Part shown: positions 49,049 through 63,647 of the stretch, one piece after another
Layout: every line of letters begins with the position of its first letter
How positions within the stretch are numbered: position 1 is the stretch's first letter
Assembly (NCBI GenBank): GCA_004154925.1
Contig: QJNS01000242.1
Location: 52,214-116,213, forward strand
Reading direction: 5' to 3'
Source of the DNA: Monosporascus cannonballus
Taxonomy: Eukaryota; Ascomycota; Sordariomycetes; Xylariales
DNA length: 64,000 nt
Notes under the pieces: model-generated
Seen by the model: only the letters and a program-made list of their open reading frames with translations
Databases searched by the model: none
Told to the model about the DNA's origin: nothing
Made by a program: the position numbers and the translations under genes

Positions 49049-50974
49049 ATTCTGAATTCCAGGATATCTATTGTTTCGGCTAAGCTTAGTAAATTCATAA
49101 TATAAACTTACTTACCGGAAAGCGCTAAATTTATAATTTTTTTATTGATTAATTTGTTATACCAATCCGTATAAGTATTAATATATAATTATATTTAACA
49201 AAATTCTGAATGTATTTATTCCGCATTTGAATAGTAAAAATTCAGGCTCTTTTAATTACGGTATATTACAAAATAAATTTATTTAAATCTTCGTTTATTC
49301 CGGTCATTATTTATTATATTAAGAAAAATTTCGTAGACCTTATAATATTTAATATATACGCCGTTAACCTTAATAAGGACCGGAATATGTATGGAAATTA
49401 ATTAAAAATTTAATATTTTTGCCAACTTTTTACTTATAATATTTACTTATATTCCGGTACCTATATTTATTTATATTATTATATCTCCCGTATTTCTTTT
49501 AATAAATACCTTTCTTATAAATAACGGCTTTATTTCAACCGTTCTATAATTATTAACAGAAATACATTAAACGTATATGCTTATTCCACCTTTTTTTAGG
49601 TTTACGTTTAAAAATTAATGTAGTTTATCATTATATATTATAATATTTTAAAAAGCTTTCTGAAATTAATTTACGTATAGGCGGAAAAATAAAGTTTTTA
49701 TATTTTTTCTTAATTTATAATTCACGTTTTTAAAACTCAAGATTTTATAATTATAATATTTAAATAAACCCTTATAAAAATTAAAGATATTAAATCGTAA
49801 GAATTTTTTTCCGACCGGAATTAAATCGGCGATTATCTATTTTCCCAATCTAAAAACGCCCGTAATCTTTATTATTCTTATATAACGCCTTTAATTTGCT
49901 TTAAAGAATTTTTTTCTGAAAATAATCAATTTTCTTTCCCCTTTTTTCAGGCGTCCAAATAACGTTTTACTTTATTTTTTATATCATTAATTCGTTCTAA
50001 CTTGACTTCTTCCCGTAACAAAATATTTCGTAACCTTAATATTAATTTATAAAAATAATTAACAATTGAACGTTTATTATTCCGATTATTTTCCGCATTA
50101 AAAATATTTGCAAGTTTTATTTTATAAATTAGAAATTTTTATTGAACGCGAAAATCCAATAACGATTAATCGAATTATTATCGTAATTCTATAAATTATT
50201 TCTTATATTTTTTATCGTAAGAATTAAGATTTACGTAACTTTTCTTAATAAAAATCCCTAAATATTGTATTCTTAATTTTTTTAGCTATTAAAATAATTA
50301 AATACAACGTAATGTAATCGCTAAATATTTACAATAAAAACGTTTATATGGCCCATAACTCATTATATATAAATAAAGGCATTTCGCTTTAACTTTTCGG
50401 CGTAAATTTCCATAAAAAACTTTATCTAATTTATTTTCTTTTTAATTAATACGTATTAAAAAAGTTTCGAGTAATTATAACAGAATATTCGTTTATCGCT
50501 CTTACTTTTTTACGACGATATTATAATTAATTTATAAAATTTTATTTTTTTAACTTATATTATTACCTGTTATTTAGCCAATTATTAAAATAATTCTGAA
50601 TATTATTTATTTTACTAACGGATAATTTCCAGAATCCGGTTATTATTAAAGGGCTTAACCTTTCCTTATTTTAAATTCCAAAACGTAATCGTTATATTAC
50701 GTTTATTTTTTAATTATATAATTAACAACTATTTAAATATATTTTCATTATATATATAAGGTAATTCGGGATCTCGAGAACTATAATCCTTTATCCGTTA
50801 AAACTCCGTTATGAACTTTTTTATTGTTTCTGTACAGTAATCGATTATTCGTTAGTTAAATCCCGAACGGCAATCTTTTCGATTAATAACTTAAATTTAT
50901 TTTGCAGTCGGCGAACTTTAATTTTAATAATTATTATATTACCATTTATAATAAATTAAAATATTATAAAATAA

Positions 50975-51170
50975 TAAAGAGCTATAAACTGGGTAAAGTA
51001 ATCTCCGACTAATCGTAAAGCAAATTCCAAAAAGTAAATATTTTAGGTTATTTCCATCTAATATTTTCTAAAATCTGCCAGATAATAAATTTATATTAGT
51101 AAGTGGGTTGGTGGCTAATCGGTAGTTGGTCGGCCACCAGCCTTATCCTCATAAGGGCTGTATTCTCACA
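50975..51170 (-). repeat. 5' LTR of Gypsy-3 copy F
   Basis: 196 bp, end-to-end partner of 37059-37254. It starts TAAAGAGCTATAAACTGGG (TG changed to TA) and ends TATTCTCACA with the canonical CA. Thirty bases (51171-51200) separate it from copy A. Confidence 0.85.
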
Positions 51171-51200
51171 ATATTATTCATTTACTATAAATAGTACTAA

Positions 51201-51583
51201 TATTATAACCCAACGTTCTTGGCACAGCCGGAAACAGTCAAAGTAAATGGAATACCAGAAAAAGGGTTACGTAACGAAAGTCAACATTATTAAAACCTTG
51301 CGATATTTACCAAGGTTAGAATTATTAGAATTTGGCGAAATCATAATAATCCAGCGATAACTGGTAACTACAAATAAGTATAATACGTTTTTTATTTCCA
51401 TAATTTAAATAATTTTAGTCTATAACATTTATTAATACCAATCGTTTATAACATAAATTTTGCACTTTTGATATTAAGAAATATAATTAAGTTATCTTAT
51501 TATTACAAAGTCCTACTATGTTTCTGTTAATATAAATCCGTATAACTATGGTTTAAAATTTATTAAACTCTTTAATCGTTGTA
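51201..51583 (+). repeat. 5' LTR of Gypsy-1 copy A
   Basis: It starts TATTATAACCCAACG and ends AATCGTTGTA, followed by CGTTATAAGCTTTT exactly as in copy E after its LTR (40097). The head resembles the tail of copy L's LTR (GTTATAACCCAAC), placing A and L in one LTR subfamily. Confidence 0.8.
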
Positions 51584-54500
51584 CGTTATAAGCTTTTGTT
51601 TAATAATACCGTTAGACTTCGAGCAATATCGCCGACATTATGTTTACTAGTAAGCAGCCCGAACAGCCCATTTACTAGGTTCCTAAGAACACGAATACTT
51701 GAATGGAATCCGAAAAAAAAATAATTTCGCCTTTTTTCGCGTAAGAGATTTGCGACGCCTAAATGTCATTAATAAACGTATTTTTCACTTCGAAAAAAAT
51801 AATAATAACCTTATTATGTTTTTTTAAGTAACTTATAAAAAATTTAAAAAAAAGAAAGCTCTCGAAACCGGAAAGACCTTTCGGAAGAACTAGTTTATTT
51901 AGCTAAATTTTACAAAGAAACCAAAAAAAAGTTTTTAAAGCTTTTAAGCTAGAAGTTTTCGATAAAGTCTCGAATAAATTATAATTATTCGAAATGTAAT
52001 ATTAAATATATTTCGCGTATTTTCCTAATTTAATTAATTATATATATTGTGCGAATGAAATTCGTATATAAACGATTTATCGGAAATGCGGTTTTTTAAT
52101 TCGAATCCGCTATAAGGAAATACGTTATGTTATTTATCGAAAATCGCAACCCTGAAATAATGTAAATTTATAATAATTATAAATAATTTAAAGAACTATT
52201 AACGAAAGTTTTCGTAATTATAAATAAAAATTAAAAGCCAAAATATAAATCCAGTATATACAATAAAAGAAATTAGCATTTATTAACGGTAATATGCTTG
52301 TTTAATTAGCATTTAAATTAAAATAAAAATAGAAAGTATTTATAATTAAGTTTTTCGATAACGTAAAAAATATAAAAACATTGTTTAAACTTAATCGGCC
52401 TAATTATTTGTCGGATTATATTATAATAATAATTAAGATCGATGATCGATAATATGCCTAGTATATTAAAAGTATTAAAAGGAGAAACGAAAACAAACCC
52501 CGATATACGGCTAATATTAAAGTTTTTTAACGTAATAATACTTTATATATCACGCAATTAGAACTTATGGAATTAAAAGCTACTAATAAAAAGGACTAGA
52601 ACCAAAACAAATACTTGAATTTCAAAAAAATAGGACATAAGGCGGCATAAAATAAGATATCTAAGAAATCCAGTCAAAAAAATTAAAAAACTATGTCCAA
52701 AAAATAATTTAAGAAAAATCAGAAAAACAAAGATAAACCTATTAAAATAATTCGGCTTAAGTACGTACCAGGGCCCCTATGGCAAAAAGTCCAATAAGTA
52801 ATGCGAAAAACCAAAAAGCTAATTTAACAAGCATTATGAACATAACAAGAAATGTTACGAAGATAATTACGCAAATATTAGGATTAGACAGGAAAATTCT
52901 GTCCTGGAACTCTGATCGATAGGGCAAAATATATGCCATATATTATCGACGAAAAAAATGTTCCGATTACGAAAAATAAAAACGGTATATTTACGTACCA
53001 ATTACCCGTATATATTACCAAGAATTCTCTTTTCCGAACCATATCGAAAGTAATAAAAACAATAAATAAGAATATTGATATTACCGATCCATAACCGTAG
53101 GAGATATTTAGCCACTGGCCGAAACAAAAAGCTGCCCAGAAAAAAATAATACTTACAAAAAAACCGCTTGGATTATTAATAATAGTATAATTATTAAACG
53201 GGAAAAGGGTTACTCCAGAGTATAAAGGAAGAGTATTATGATAAAGCTATTATGAATCATTATTTTCAATTAATATGTATTATAACTCTTTACGAAAAAG
53301 TTTATGAAAAACAGGTTAATTTATAAGAAACCTTTAAAATGATAATTAATATGACGTATAATAAAATGTAGTTAAAACTATAAAAAATAATTTATTTAAT
53401 AACGCAATAAACTACAGCGAAATCTACAATAATTAATATAATTAAAAGGTACAGTACGAGGGCAAAAATAGCAAATATAGCAGCTAAACGCGCTGAATAT
53501 AAAAATATAAATAGAATTCGACAAATTCGAATAAAAGCTAAAAAGAATTACTTATTATAAAGCCGTAAAATAAGGAAACCCAGAAAAATTAAAGAGAACT
53601 CCTAAAAAGGCTTTGAGCGCGACGATAAAAACAATTAATAACCTTATTACTTTGGATATACGAATCGAAATCCATTAATACACCGGAATAGTAAATTGCG
53701 GAGCTCTAAACGGAAATTATAAAGCATCAAATATATTTAATAAGCTTAGATTATTATGGAAATATAAATTAAAACCTTATATAATAACGAATTCCGAAAG
53801 TTAGGAATTTGCTTACGATAACGGAAAAATTATATGTCAAATTAATTATTTCGAAATTTTTGTTTAAGAAAAATATTAAATAATTAATTTCGATATCGTT
53901 TTATTTAAGAATTACGATATATTTTTAGGTTTATTATAAATATGCCAGCACGGCATTTTATTTAATAAAAAATTAGCGAAATAAAATTTATTTTATATTT
54001 TATTAACGGGTAAAAAAAGAAAAAATTAAAATCTTAATATTCGATCGAAAATAATAACGAATATAGGCATAAGGCTGCGATAAAAACCTTATTACCTAAA
54101 AAAACAAAACATAAAAAAGAAAATAAATATCCAAGAAAAATACGATATATGGTTATTATTATTAAAGCGAAGTTAAAGAAACTAAATAACGATTGAAAAA
54201 TATTACGTTTAAAAATTAGAAAAACTAATTAATATATTATTATAATACTATAAATATAAAAAGTTTTTTAAAAAAAACTTAATACGAAGTTATCGGAATA
54301 TAACGAATAAGATTATAAAATAATTTTTAAAAAGGATCTTCGACGAAATTTTACCTTATTTATAACTTTAGCAAAAACGAATTACGTACTTTTAAAAAAT
54401 ACATGGAAAATCTGTTACAAAAAAATACATTTAATTTTCGAAATTACAAACAGGGTACCTTGTATTTTTGGTACTACAAAAAACGGAATATTGCGACTTA

Positions 54501-55729
54501 TAATAAATTTTTAATAATTAAATAAAATTATTATTAAAAATCGTATATTATTAGCCTTAACTATAAATATAAAAACCAACTTTACAGAACTAAATATTTT
54601 TACAGTGTGAGACTTTAAAAACGGATATAAATTTATAAAATTAAAAAAAATAAGAATAAAAAATAATCTTTAGTACGAAATATGGATTATTTAAGTATTT
54701 GGTTATATTAATAAGACTTACGAACGTAATAATAACTCTTTAATGTATAATTCATAACGTATTACGAAAATATTGAGATATTTGTGTTATTTGCTACTTC
54801 GACGATATTCTTATTTTCTTAGAAACGGAAAAAACATATATAAATTACGTTTATAAAGTTTTTAAAGCTTTATAAAATATAAAACTATTTAGTAATGCAA
54901 AAAAAGAATTAATATTACGTATAAGAAAAAAAATATCTGGGATATATTATTAGCCCAAGATATACTAGAATGAATTTGAAAAAGATTGTTACAATGATAA
55001 AATAACAAACGTCAATTACAGTCAAAAAAAATATAATTATTCCTTGGATTCGGTAATTATTATAGGATATTTATTTAAAACTTTATTAAAATAACTATAC
55101 TTTTAATAAACCTTACGAAAAAAAAGAATTTAAATAAACGTCCGAAATAAAAAAGGCGTTTTATGATATTAAAAATATAATTATTAAAGAATTAGTATTA
55201 ATTATTTACGATTTAAACCGCCTTGTTAAATTAAAAATTAATATTTCGGATTACGTATTAAACAGAATAATTGGATAACGAAATAATTAAAGTAAATTGT
55301 ACTTTATTATATTTTTTTCGTATAAGTTAAAAGGGATCGAATTTAATTACGGTATTCCAAATAAGGAATTTATGGTCATTATTATAATATTTCGAAAGTT
55401 TAGGTATTTTTTAAAGGAAAACTTATACCAGGTTAAGGTTTATACGGATTATCAAAGTCTTATCCGATTTATTATAACCAGGGAATTTACAGAACGATAA
55501 TTTCGTTAGGCGGAAAAATGGGCGAACTGCGACTTCGTTATTATCTATAAGAAAGGCTTAAAAATGGCAAAGTAAACGTTTTAAGCAGGTGATTAGATTT
55601 CGAAGAAAAATTGATTAAAATTAGCCTTATAATCTTTGATATTACTATAAAAGGATATTTACGCCCGCGATAGATTGCGATAATTCGGGCAGTACCTTTT
55701 GATATGTATCAGAAAATCCAGCAATATAA
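51201..55729 (+). mobile_element. Gypsy-1 copy A, 5' part, interrupted by copy B
   Basis: Plus-strand element with its 5' LTR at 51201-51583, gag zinc-knuckle remnant near 52600-52640 (FKKIGHKA), reverse transcriptase near 54780-54810 (CYFDDILIF), and RNase H around 55230-55560, partly open at 55297-55500. It stops at 55729 in the early integrase, just after the sequence that matches 44070-44100 of copy E, because copy B begins there. The rest of A must lie beyond the right edge if it survives. Confidence 0.88.
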
Positions 55730-56096
55730 TGGGACGGCTAGGCGGTTTAACCAACGATTAAACCTTAGTCGTACGGGTTTAGGTTGGCAGGAGTATCGTA
55801 GGAAACTAAGTAATAAATACAGTAACGTATCATATTGCGTAATATCAAGGGTGCCTGAAGTAACGAATTATTATTATAAGCTAAAGGTATCTAAATTATA
55901 GAAATAACAATCGTATATATCTTAATTTTATGATTACTATTTATGTTTACTTATTAGATCTTTATTAAATAATTGCCTAATGCTAATTATTTGTATTTAG
56001 CAGATCTTTATTAAACACCCCTTACGTAACCTGGGGGACGGTCCGTATTATTTTTATTAACCGTTTCCTAAGGCCAAAGTTTATAAGGATATAACA
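55730..56096 (-). repeat. 3' LTR of Gypsy-1 copy B
   Basis: It starts TGGGACGGCTAGGCGGTTTAACC and ends ATATAACA, followed by TAATTTTCCTTTTCCC, the complement of a polypurine tract. In its variable section (about 55945-56016) the word AGATCTTTATTAAA occurs twice. The 65-codon frame at 55704-55901 spans the A/B junction and is not a gene. Confidence 0.85.
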
Positions 56097-59000
56097 TAAT
56101 TTTCCTTTTCCCTAAATGTTACTCTTAAGACTCTATTTTTCTTAATAAGTATGACCTTTTTTTCACGATATCGGGTTATATTATTAAATGTCGTCGTCAG
56201 GTTTCCAGCATTATGCGCTGGCAAAACCTACTTTTTATTTTTAAATATTTTAATATTGAAATTATGCCACACTTTTTATGTTTTTTTAAAACTTAAAAAT
56301 ATAAAATAATAAAAAACGTTTTAAAATATAAAGTTTATATTAAACGTATGTATCCTTATAATATAATTAACGTTCCTTTTTCTTCCTTAAAAATATTTGC
56401 GCCGAAAGTTAATATTTAAAACGAAAAATAACTTTTATAAAAAAACGTGTTTTAGAATTACAAAAACGTTATTAGCAGGAAAGAAATAAGGTTGCCGTGC
56501 GTTTTATCCGTTTTCGGACACAGAAAATGTTTTTTCTCTTTAAGAAAATAAAAATATCATAACAGAAATTATAATTGCTTGAAAGGCTAGAGGGATAAAA
56601 ACGCCAAGAGCAGGTTATCGCCGAGGCTTCTATGCCCGCATTAATTCCTTCCGCTGGTCCCGTAAACTGGTCTTGTATCGGTAATACCGATTAATCCGTT
56701 AAAAATACCGATAAGGATGTAATTGTTTCTGGTAGTTCCGCCGTCGCTGGTAAAAATTATTTAATAGGTATTAGGCGCCAACAGAATTCTTGGCGGGTTT
56801 CTAAGTATTTTCGGAATCCGGATACTTTTTTTTACTTTATTACATATTAGATAAACTCGTTTTATTTCCGTATATAGAAAGTATTTTCCATTTTATATAC
56901 TTATTTATATTTTATTTTTACATCGTTTTATAGCCTATAAACTTTAATTGTATCAGTTATTAATTCGAATAAAAAAACGTATAAAATTAAATAAAATATA
57001 ACATGTGGTAAATATTTTTATAAGTAATTATTTTCTGAGATTTTTTTAACGAATTTATAAAAATTAACAAACTTAAAATCAAATTGTTTATTAAATTATT
57101 TAATATAAATATTTTTAGTTATGCAAAAAACTATTTCCTTTTTTTTAAAAAGTAATTCTTTTAACTTTTTTTAATTAAAATACTTATTTATCTAGTTACG
57201 TACAAATTTAAACTTTATTTTTATATTTTAATATATTTATAGCAATTATTTTAACGGGAAACTTATTTTAAAATAAAACAGAAATTTACGGCTACAAATA
57301 TTATCTTAATATTTTCGCAAAAATTAATGGTATAAAGTAATTATATCATTAATAATTTTTCAATCTAATTATTTCATTTATAATTATTATAATACTGTAA
57401 ATAATGTTTGAAAGTTTAATTCGTTCGTTTTATTTACTTATTTATCTAAGATTAAATACACTACATAATTTATGATTTAAGTTAATTTATATGTTTAAGT
57501 TTTACCAAAATTTAAATACAAATATCGATTTTTTTAACATAATTCCCATTCATAATCCGTATATATTAAAAACATATTCAAAGAAAATATATGTTATTTA
57601 TTCGACGTCCGTATTTTCATAATATAATAAGAAATAAGAAGATTTTGTAAATGGATCGACGATTACGAAAGTATTATCGTAATGTATTTCTGTAATTAAT
57701 TTCATTATTATAGGAAATTGAATAATAAAGTCGAATACAACTAAATATTATGATTATTTTGTAATTAATAACGGCTATAACCTTTCGTGTAGCTTATATT
57801 ATCTGACCTTTATTTTGGCGTAAATATAGTATTACTACATAATTTTCTATAACGTATATTTTATTTTAAAAAAGAAATATAAACCTTGAAGACGTTTTAA
57901 AGTTTTATATATCCCGTAATATCCTTACAACTGACATTCGTATATATTTCGTACTAGAACTTTTTGGTATTTTTCAAGAATTTGTATTTTATCCATTTTT
58001 TATTCTTTTAAGAAACCGTCGTTGAATTATTAAAACTTTTAGTATATATCGAAAGGTATTACCCGAATTATCGCAATTTGTTACGGACGTATATATCCGT
58101 TCATCGTAATATCGAAAATTATATAGCTAATTTTAACGAAGTTTTTTTCGAAATCCAGTCGTTTATTTAAGGTATTTGCTTTGTTATTCTTTAAACCTTT
58201 TTCATAAATAATAATAAAATCGAAATTTATGAATTTTTTTCGCATAACAAAATTATCGTTCGGTAAATTTCTTAATCGTAATAAATCCGGTAAAGTTTTA
58301 ATAATCTATATAAACCTTAACTTAATACAAATATCCTTTTAAGAAATATCTAAATTCTCCAAATGCTGCAATAATGGCCATAAATGCTTTATTTAAAATA
58401 TTATAACGAAATCCGGCTTTCTTTAATTTATATAAAAAAAATAATACAGCACAATTTGCTCTAATTATTTCGTTATCCGATTATTACATTTAATGCGAAA
58501 TCCAAAATATCGGTTTTTAATTTAATATGGTACTTTAAATCGAATATAATTAATATTAATTCGTTAATAATCATATTCTCAATATTTTAAAATTCTTTTT
58601 TCATATCCGGCGTCCGTTTGAACCTTTTCTTTTTTTTCGTAAAATTTATTAAAAATATCATTATTCTGCTAATGTTTCGAATAAACTTTCAATAATAAGT
58701 AATAACTCCAAAAATTACTTTTACCTTCTTAACGATATTACAGTTTGTTATTTTATAATTATAATAAGTTTCTTAATGTTTATCCTAATATATCCTAAGG
58801 TAATAATATGTTTCAAATGTTTTATTTCCTATAGGTAAAATTAATTCTTTTTTACGTTACAAATAGTTTTACGTCCTATACAATTTACAAAGCCTTATAA
58901 ACATATTTTACATATTGATTTTCCGTTTTTTTAAAAACAACTATCGTCGCAATATCAATCGACAAATATATTGAAGTATTTTGCGTTATATATAATTAAC

Positions 59001-60686
59001 TAACTATTGGAAAACTGTTAATATATTTATAAATTCTATTAAGGTCACCAAATATTTAAATAATCTGTATTTCGTTTTAAAAGTTACTTTTTATTTGCAT
59101 CTTTTCTTCATCCTAATAAGGCTATATTTATTTTTAGAATTAGATATTATAAATTATTAATCTTCATAAAATTGGTTTTTTATTCCCTTAAAGAAAAATC
59201 ATAATATTTAATCTTTAAGCTTAATATCCTTTACTTATCGATTATTCACCATAAATCGAAATATTTCATTTTTCTTAAATACGAAAAATATTAGACAACC
59301 TCCTAGTAAATTCGAAAATCGAATCCATTTTTATAAGCATTTTTCCAGGTATTTTTTTGAAAATACCTAATTCGTTTCCGCTAAGATTTTAATAAAAGAC
59401 ACTTCGTTGAAAATCTTTCTTTAAAAATTATCTTATAATTTTACTCGCTATATTTTAATAATTTCGTGTGAAACTCCTGTTTAAAAAATTATTCCTGTTT
59501 ATAATATTATAATAATATATTATTCAAATTTTTTAATTTTTGGAATTATCATTTTAAATTATGATATAATTACTTTGATTTCACTTTAATAATAACAATA
59601 ATATATCATATTTTTTCAATACCTATTTCTTTATATTTTATCCGTTAAATTAATAGGGTTTCGTCATATTCTTATGTTTATATTTGTTGCTATTATCGAT
59701 CGAATATTAAAATCTTAATTTTTCTTTCTCATCTGCTGATAACATATAAGGCAAACCTTATTTAGCTAATATCTCTATGAATTAAAATTTCGTATTGGCG
59801 TATCCATAATAATTTTAAGATCATATCGTAATTCCCACATAAAACGATAGCGAAACTAACTATTTAATGTTGTTTTTAAATAAAAATTTTGAAATAATTA
59901 ATTTTGCGCCTAATTTTCCCGTTATTGTAAACGAATTCCTAACTTTCGGTATTTATCGCTATATAAGGTATTAACTTATATCTCTAAAAGAGTTTAAGTT
60001 TATTAACTATATTTGGTGTAATATAATTCCCGCCCAGGGCTCCGCAATTCACCATTGGGGTATACCAGTACGTTCTAATTTATATATTCAAAATAATAAA
60101 GTGATTAACGGCTTTTATCGTTATATTTAAAACCTTTTTTAAAACTTCCCTTTAATTTCTCTAGGTTTCGTTATTTTATTACTTTTTTATAAATAACCCT
60201 TTTCTTTTTATACCTTTTCGAATTTGACAAATTTTATTTATATTTTTATATTTAGCATATTAAGTTACTATATATATTATTACTCTCGGCGTACTATTCC
60301 TTTAAGCTATATTAATTAGTTTTAGGTCTGTTAGAATCTTTTTTTATTAGGTAAATTATTTTCTTATATTTTTAACTATATCGGATTATACGTTTTGTGA
60401 ATTATCGTTTTAAAACTGTTTTATGAATTACCATATTTTTCTTTAATAACATTTTTTCGTAAAGTTTTATATTAAATCCTAAATAAAAATAAACATCTAT
60501 AATAATCTTCTGGGAAAACCTTTTTATTATATGCTAAATTAACTCCTTTTCCGTTTGGTAATTATGTTATTAATAGTAACAAAAAGGGCTTTCTTGCGGA
60601 TATTACTTGTTTTGGATTAGCCTTTTGCTTCGGCTAATTATTAAATATTTCTTAGGGTTATGAATCCAAAATATCGATATTATTAT
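55730..60686 (-). mobile_element. Gypsy-1 copy B, 3' part, inserted in A and cut by C
   Basis: It begins with a 3' LTR (55730-56096), then the 3' untranslated stretch, the end of pol (about 56750, matching 45300-45430 of copy E reversed), and RNase H at about 58460-58560. The reverse transcriptase follows near 58930-58990, where the reversed box reads YCDD, then protease/gag sequence up to 60686, where copy C interrupts it. The interrupted point matches about 2310 in copy L. Confidence 0.85.
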
Positions 60687-61078
60687 TGTGACGGCTAGGC
60701 GGTTTAACCAACTACTAAACCTTGGTCGTATGGGTTTATGTTGGTAGAAGTACCGTAGAAATGTAAATAATGGATACAGTAATATATTACGTCTCGTAAT
60801 ACCAAAGACACCTTAAACAGCGAAATATTACTGTCAACTGAAGCTATCTAAATTATAAAAATAATAAACGTATATATTCTTATTCTGGCTCAAAGTGCTT
60901 AAACGGCTTAAACCCTTAAGCCTATTAAGCTTCTTAAGCTGCTTTGCCGGCTTAAAGAGCTTAAGGTACTTAATACCTTAAAACCTTTAAGTTAATTACG
61001 TAACATTTTGGCGATAATCAGTATTGACTTTTTTCGTAAGCACAATCGTCCTTAAGCAAACTAAAACTAATTGTAATA
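60687..61078 (-). repeat. 3' LTR of Gypsy-1 copy C
   Basis: It starts TGTGACGGCTAGGCGG and ends TTGTAATA. A pyrimidine tract, CCTTTTTCCTTTT, follows within a few bases. Its variable section (60905-61000) has three CTTAAG palindromes and further TTAAG words, unlike any other LTR here. Confidence 0.83.
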
Positions 61079-63647
61079 TAACCTTTTTCCTTTTAAGATC
61101 ATTATCTTTAAAAATTATTCCGTTTATTTATTAATATTTGGTAGTAATTTTTTTAATATTCAACATATCGGGATATACTAGAGAATCTTGTTCCCGTAAA
61201 CGTATTAACGTTTTTATTTTTTTAAAATATATTTAACGTTTTAGTTTTAAGATATTTTCCTATTTTCGTTATAAAATATAAAATATAAAATATAACGTTA
61301 TTCGGTGTTTTTTAAAATATGCACATTATATTTATTACGATAATTCTTATAATATTATTGGCCCTTTAAAAATGAAATATTAAAAGCTTTTAAATACAAA
61401 AGTCTTTTGGAATATAAAAAGAAATAATTTGGCAAAACATTACGAACGATTATTAATAAGTTGGACCGTTTGCAAAAATAAAGACGCCTGTTCCGTTATC
61501 GTAATATTAAGATATTTCGTCGAAATATCAAAAATATAAAGGCTATAAAGGAATTTAAACATTTAAAAAATGAATAATAGCAATTAAAAATTGCCGTTAT
61601 TACTATTATGTTAACGTAGTCCGCGGACAATTAACCTAATATCCCGGTTATTAATTGGTCGGTTACGAACTGGAATACGTCTATCGTTACTAATAAAAAA
61701 TTTTAATAAGTACTAAACATGAATAACGTTTTTAACGTATTCTCAGGTATTTTCGAAATCCGGGTATTTTTTTTATTTAATCAGGTACTAGATAAATCCG
61801 TTTTATTTCCGTATATTAAAACTTTTTTTATTTCGTATATTTATTTGATTTTTATTTCCATATCGGTTTAAACCGTATATACCTTTATTATATCTATTAT
61901 TAATTCAAATAAAGAAATCGAAGAAATTAAGTAAAATTCGATTTTTGTAAAGGTTTTAATTACAAATTATTTTCTAAAATTATCTTAATATTTTTATATG
62001 GACAAATGTATTTGAAATCGAATGGTTTACGTCGTTTTATTTAAATATTTTTAAGAAGGAAAAAAACCACTTCCTCTTTTTCGAAAATTAATCCTTTTAA
62101 CTTTTTTTAATTATAATATTCAATTATTTGATTTCGTGCGAATTCCAATTTCATTTTTATTGCTTAATATAATTATCGCAAGAATTTTAACATAAAAAGT
62201 ATTTTAATATTTATTAATCTATTGTTATCCATTGCCTTATATATTTTAAAACAAAATCAAAAATTATCTTGGCTAATATTATTTTGATATTTTTATAATA
62301 ATTAATATTATAAGTTAATTATACAATTAATAATCTTTTCATCAAATTATTTTTTCCGTAATTAATATAATATTGTCAATAAATTTCCAAAACGTAATAT
62401 ATTTATTTAGTTTATTTATTTGTTTAAGGTTTAAATACGCTAAATAATTTGTAATTTAAGTCGATTTATGCCATAAGGTTTTGTTAAAAATTAGAAACGT
62501 ATATCCATCTTTAATTTCAAATAATTTCCATTATATTCCTTATATATTAAAAATATTTCTAAAGAAAATATATGGCCTTTATTTAGCGTTTATATTTTTA
62601 TAATAAAATTAAGAATAAGAACATTTCGGAAATGAATTAATAATTACGAAAATCCTATCGTAATATATTCCTATAATTAAAGTTTTTCATATAAAAAGTG
62701 TCATAATAAAATCGAATGTAATTAAATATTATAATTATTTTACGATTAATCATGATTTTAATTTTCCGTATAATTTATATTGTCGAATCTTTATTCTTGC
62801 AAAAATAACGAATTGCCATGTAACTTTTTATACAGTTAGTTTTATTTTAAGTAAAGAATATATACGTTAAAATCTTTTTAAGATTTTGTAAATCCATGAA
62901 TATCCGTATAATTAATATTCGTATATTTTTTGAATTAAATGTTACCGGTATTTCTTTGGAATTTATATCCTGTTTATTTTTTGGTTTTTTAACAAATCGT
63001 TATTTGATTACTGCATTATTTTATATATATTAAAAAGTATTTCCCGAGTTATTGTAATGTGTTGTAAACATAAATATCCTTGTATAATAATATCGAAAAT
63101 TATATAACAAATTTTAACTAATTCTTTTAAGGTTTAATCGTTTGCTTAAAGTATTTATTTTGCTATGTTTTAAACCTTTTTTGTAGATAATAACCAAATC
63201 GAAATTTGCTATTTCTTCTAAATATTTTAATTATCGTCTTGTATGTTTTTTAATCTCAATACAACGGGTAAGATTTTGATATTTCGTATAAACCTTAATT
63301 TAGTACAAATTTCCTTTTAGGAAATACCTAAATTTTCGCAATACCATAATAATAGCTGTAAATTGCTTATTTAAAATGCCGTAATTAAATTCGGCTGTTG
63401 TTAATTTATATAAAAAAAATCGATGAAATATAATTTGGATTAATTCTTTCGTTATCCGATTATTACGTTTAATATAAAATCCGAAATATCGATTTTTAAT
63501 TTAACGGGACGGTTTAAATTATATATAATTAGAATTAATTGGCTAATAATCGCATCATTAATAATTTAAAACTTTTTTTCGTATCCGGCGTTTATTTAAA
63601 TTTTGTCTTTTGTTTTTATAAAATTCGTTAAAAATATAGCTATTTTG
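60687..63647 (-). mobile_element. Gypsy-1 copy C, 3' part, inserted in B and cut by D
   Basis: LTR at 60687-61078, then untranslated sequence, the pol end at about 61735-61830 (matching 56750 in B), and RNase H sequence at about 63450-63540. It breaks at 63647, where the matching sequence in L (280-300) and B (58660-58680) continues uninterrupted. Coding frames are closed. Confidence 0.85.

Larger units (their letters stand above)
37059..51170 (-). mobile_element. Gypsy-3 copy F, full length, split by copy E
   Basis: Bounded by two 196-bp LTRs (37059-37254 and 50975-51170); without E and its duplication it is about 7.3 kb. Coding is on the minus strand: integrase core at about 46575-46679 (KYDIILVIVDYFTKLKLF, compare YDSILVIVDRFTKMAHF), reverse transcriptase catalytic box at 48445-48456, and a pre-reverse-transcriptase stretch at 48782-49048. 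A pyrimidine tract at about 37258-37266 (the polypurine tract of the minus-strand element) lies beside the left LTR. Flanking pentamers (GATAA and ATATT) do not match, so either the ends are mutated or an end has been rearranged. Sequence 37255-39717 should hold the integrase C-terminus and 3' part; the 64-codon minus frame at 37949-38143 is probably a scrap of it. Confidence 0.8.

Noticed and set aside
52757..52939. 60-codon hydrophobic minus-strand frame
   Set aside because: Antisense to the gag-protease region of copy A; hydrophobicity follows from AT-rich codons.
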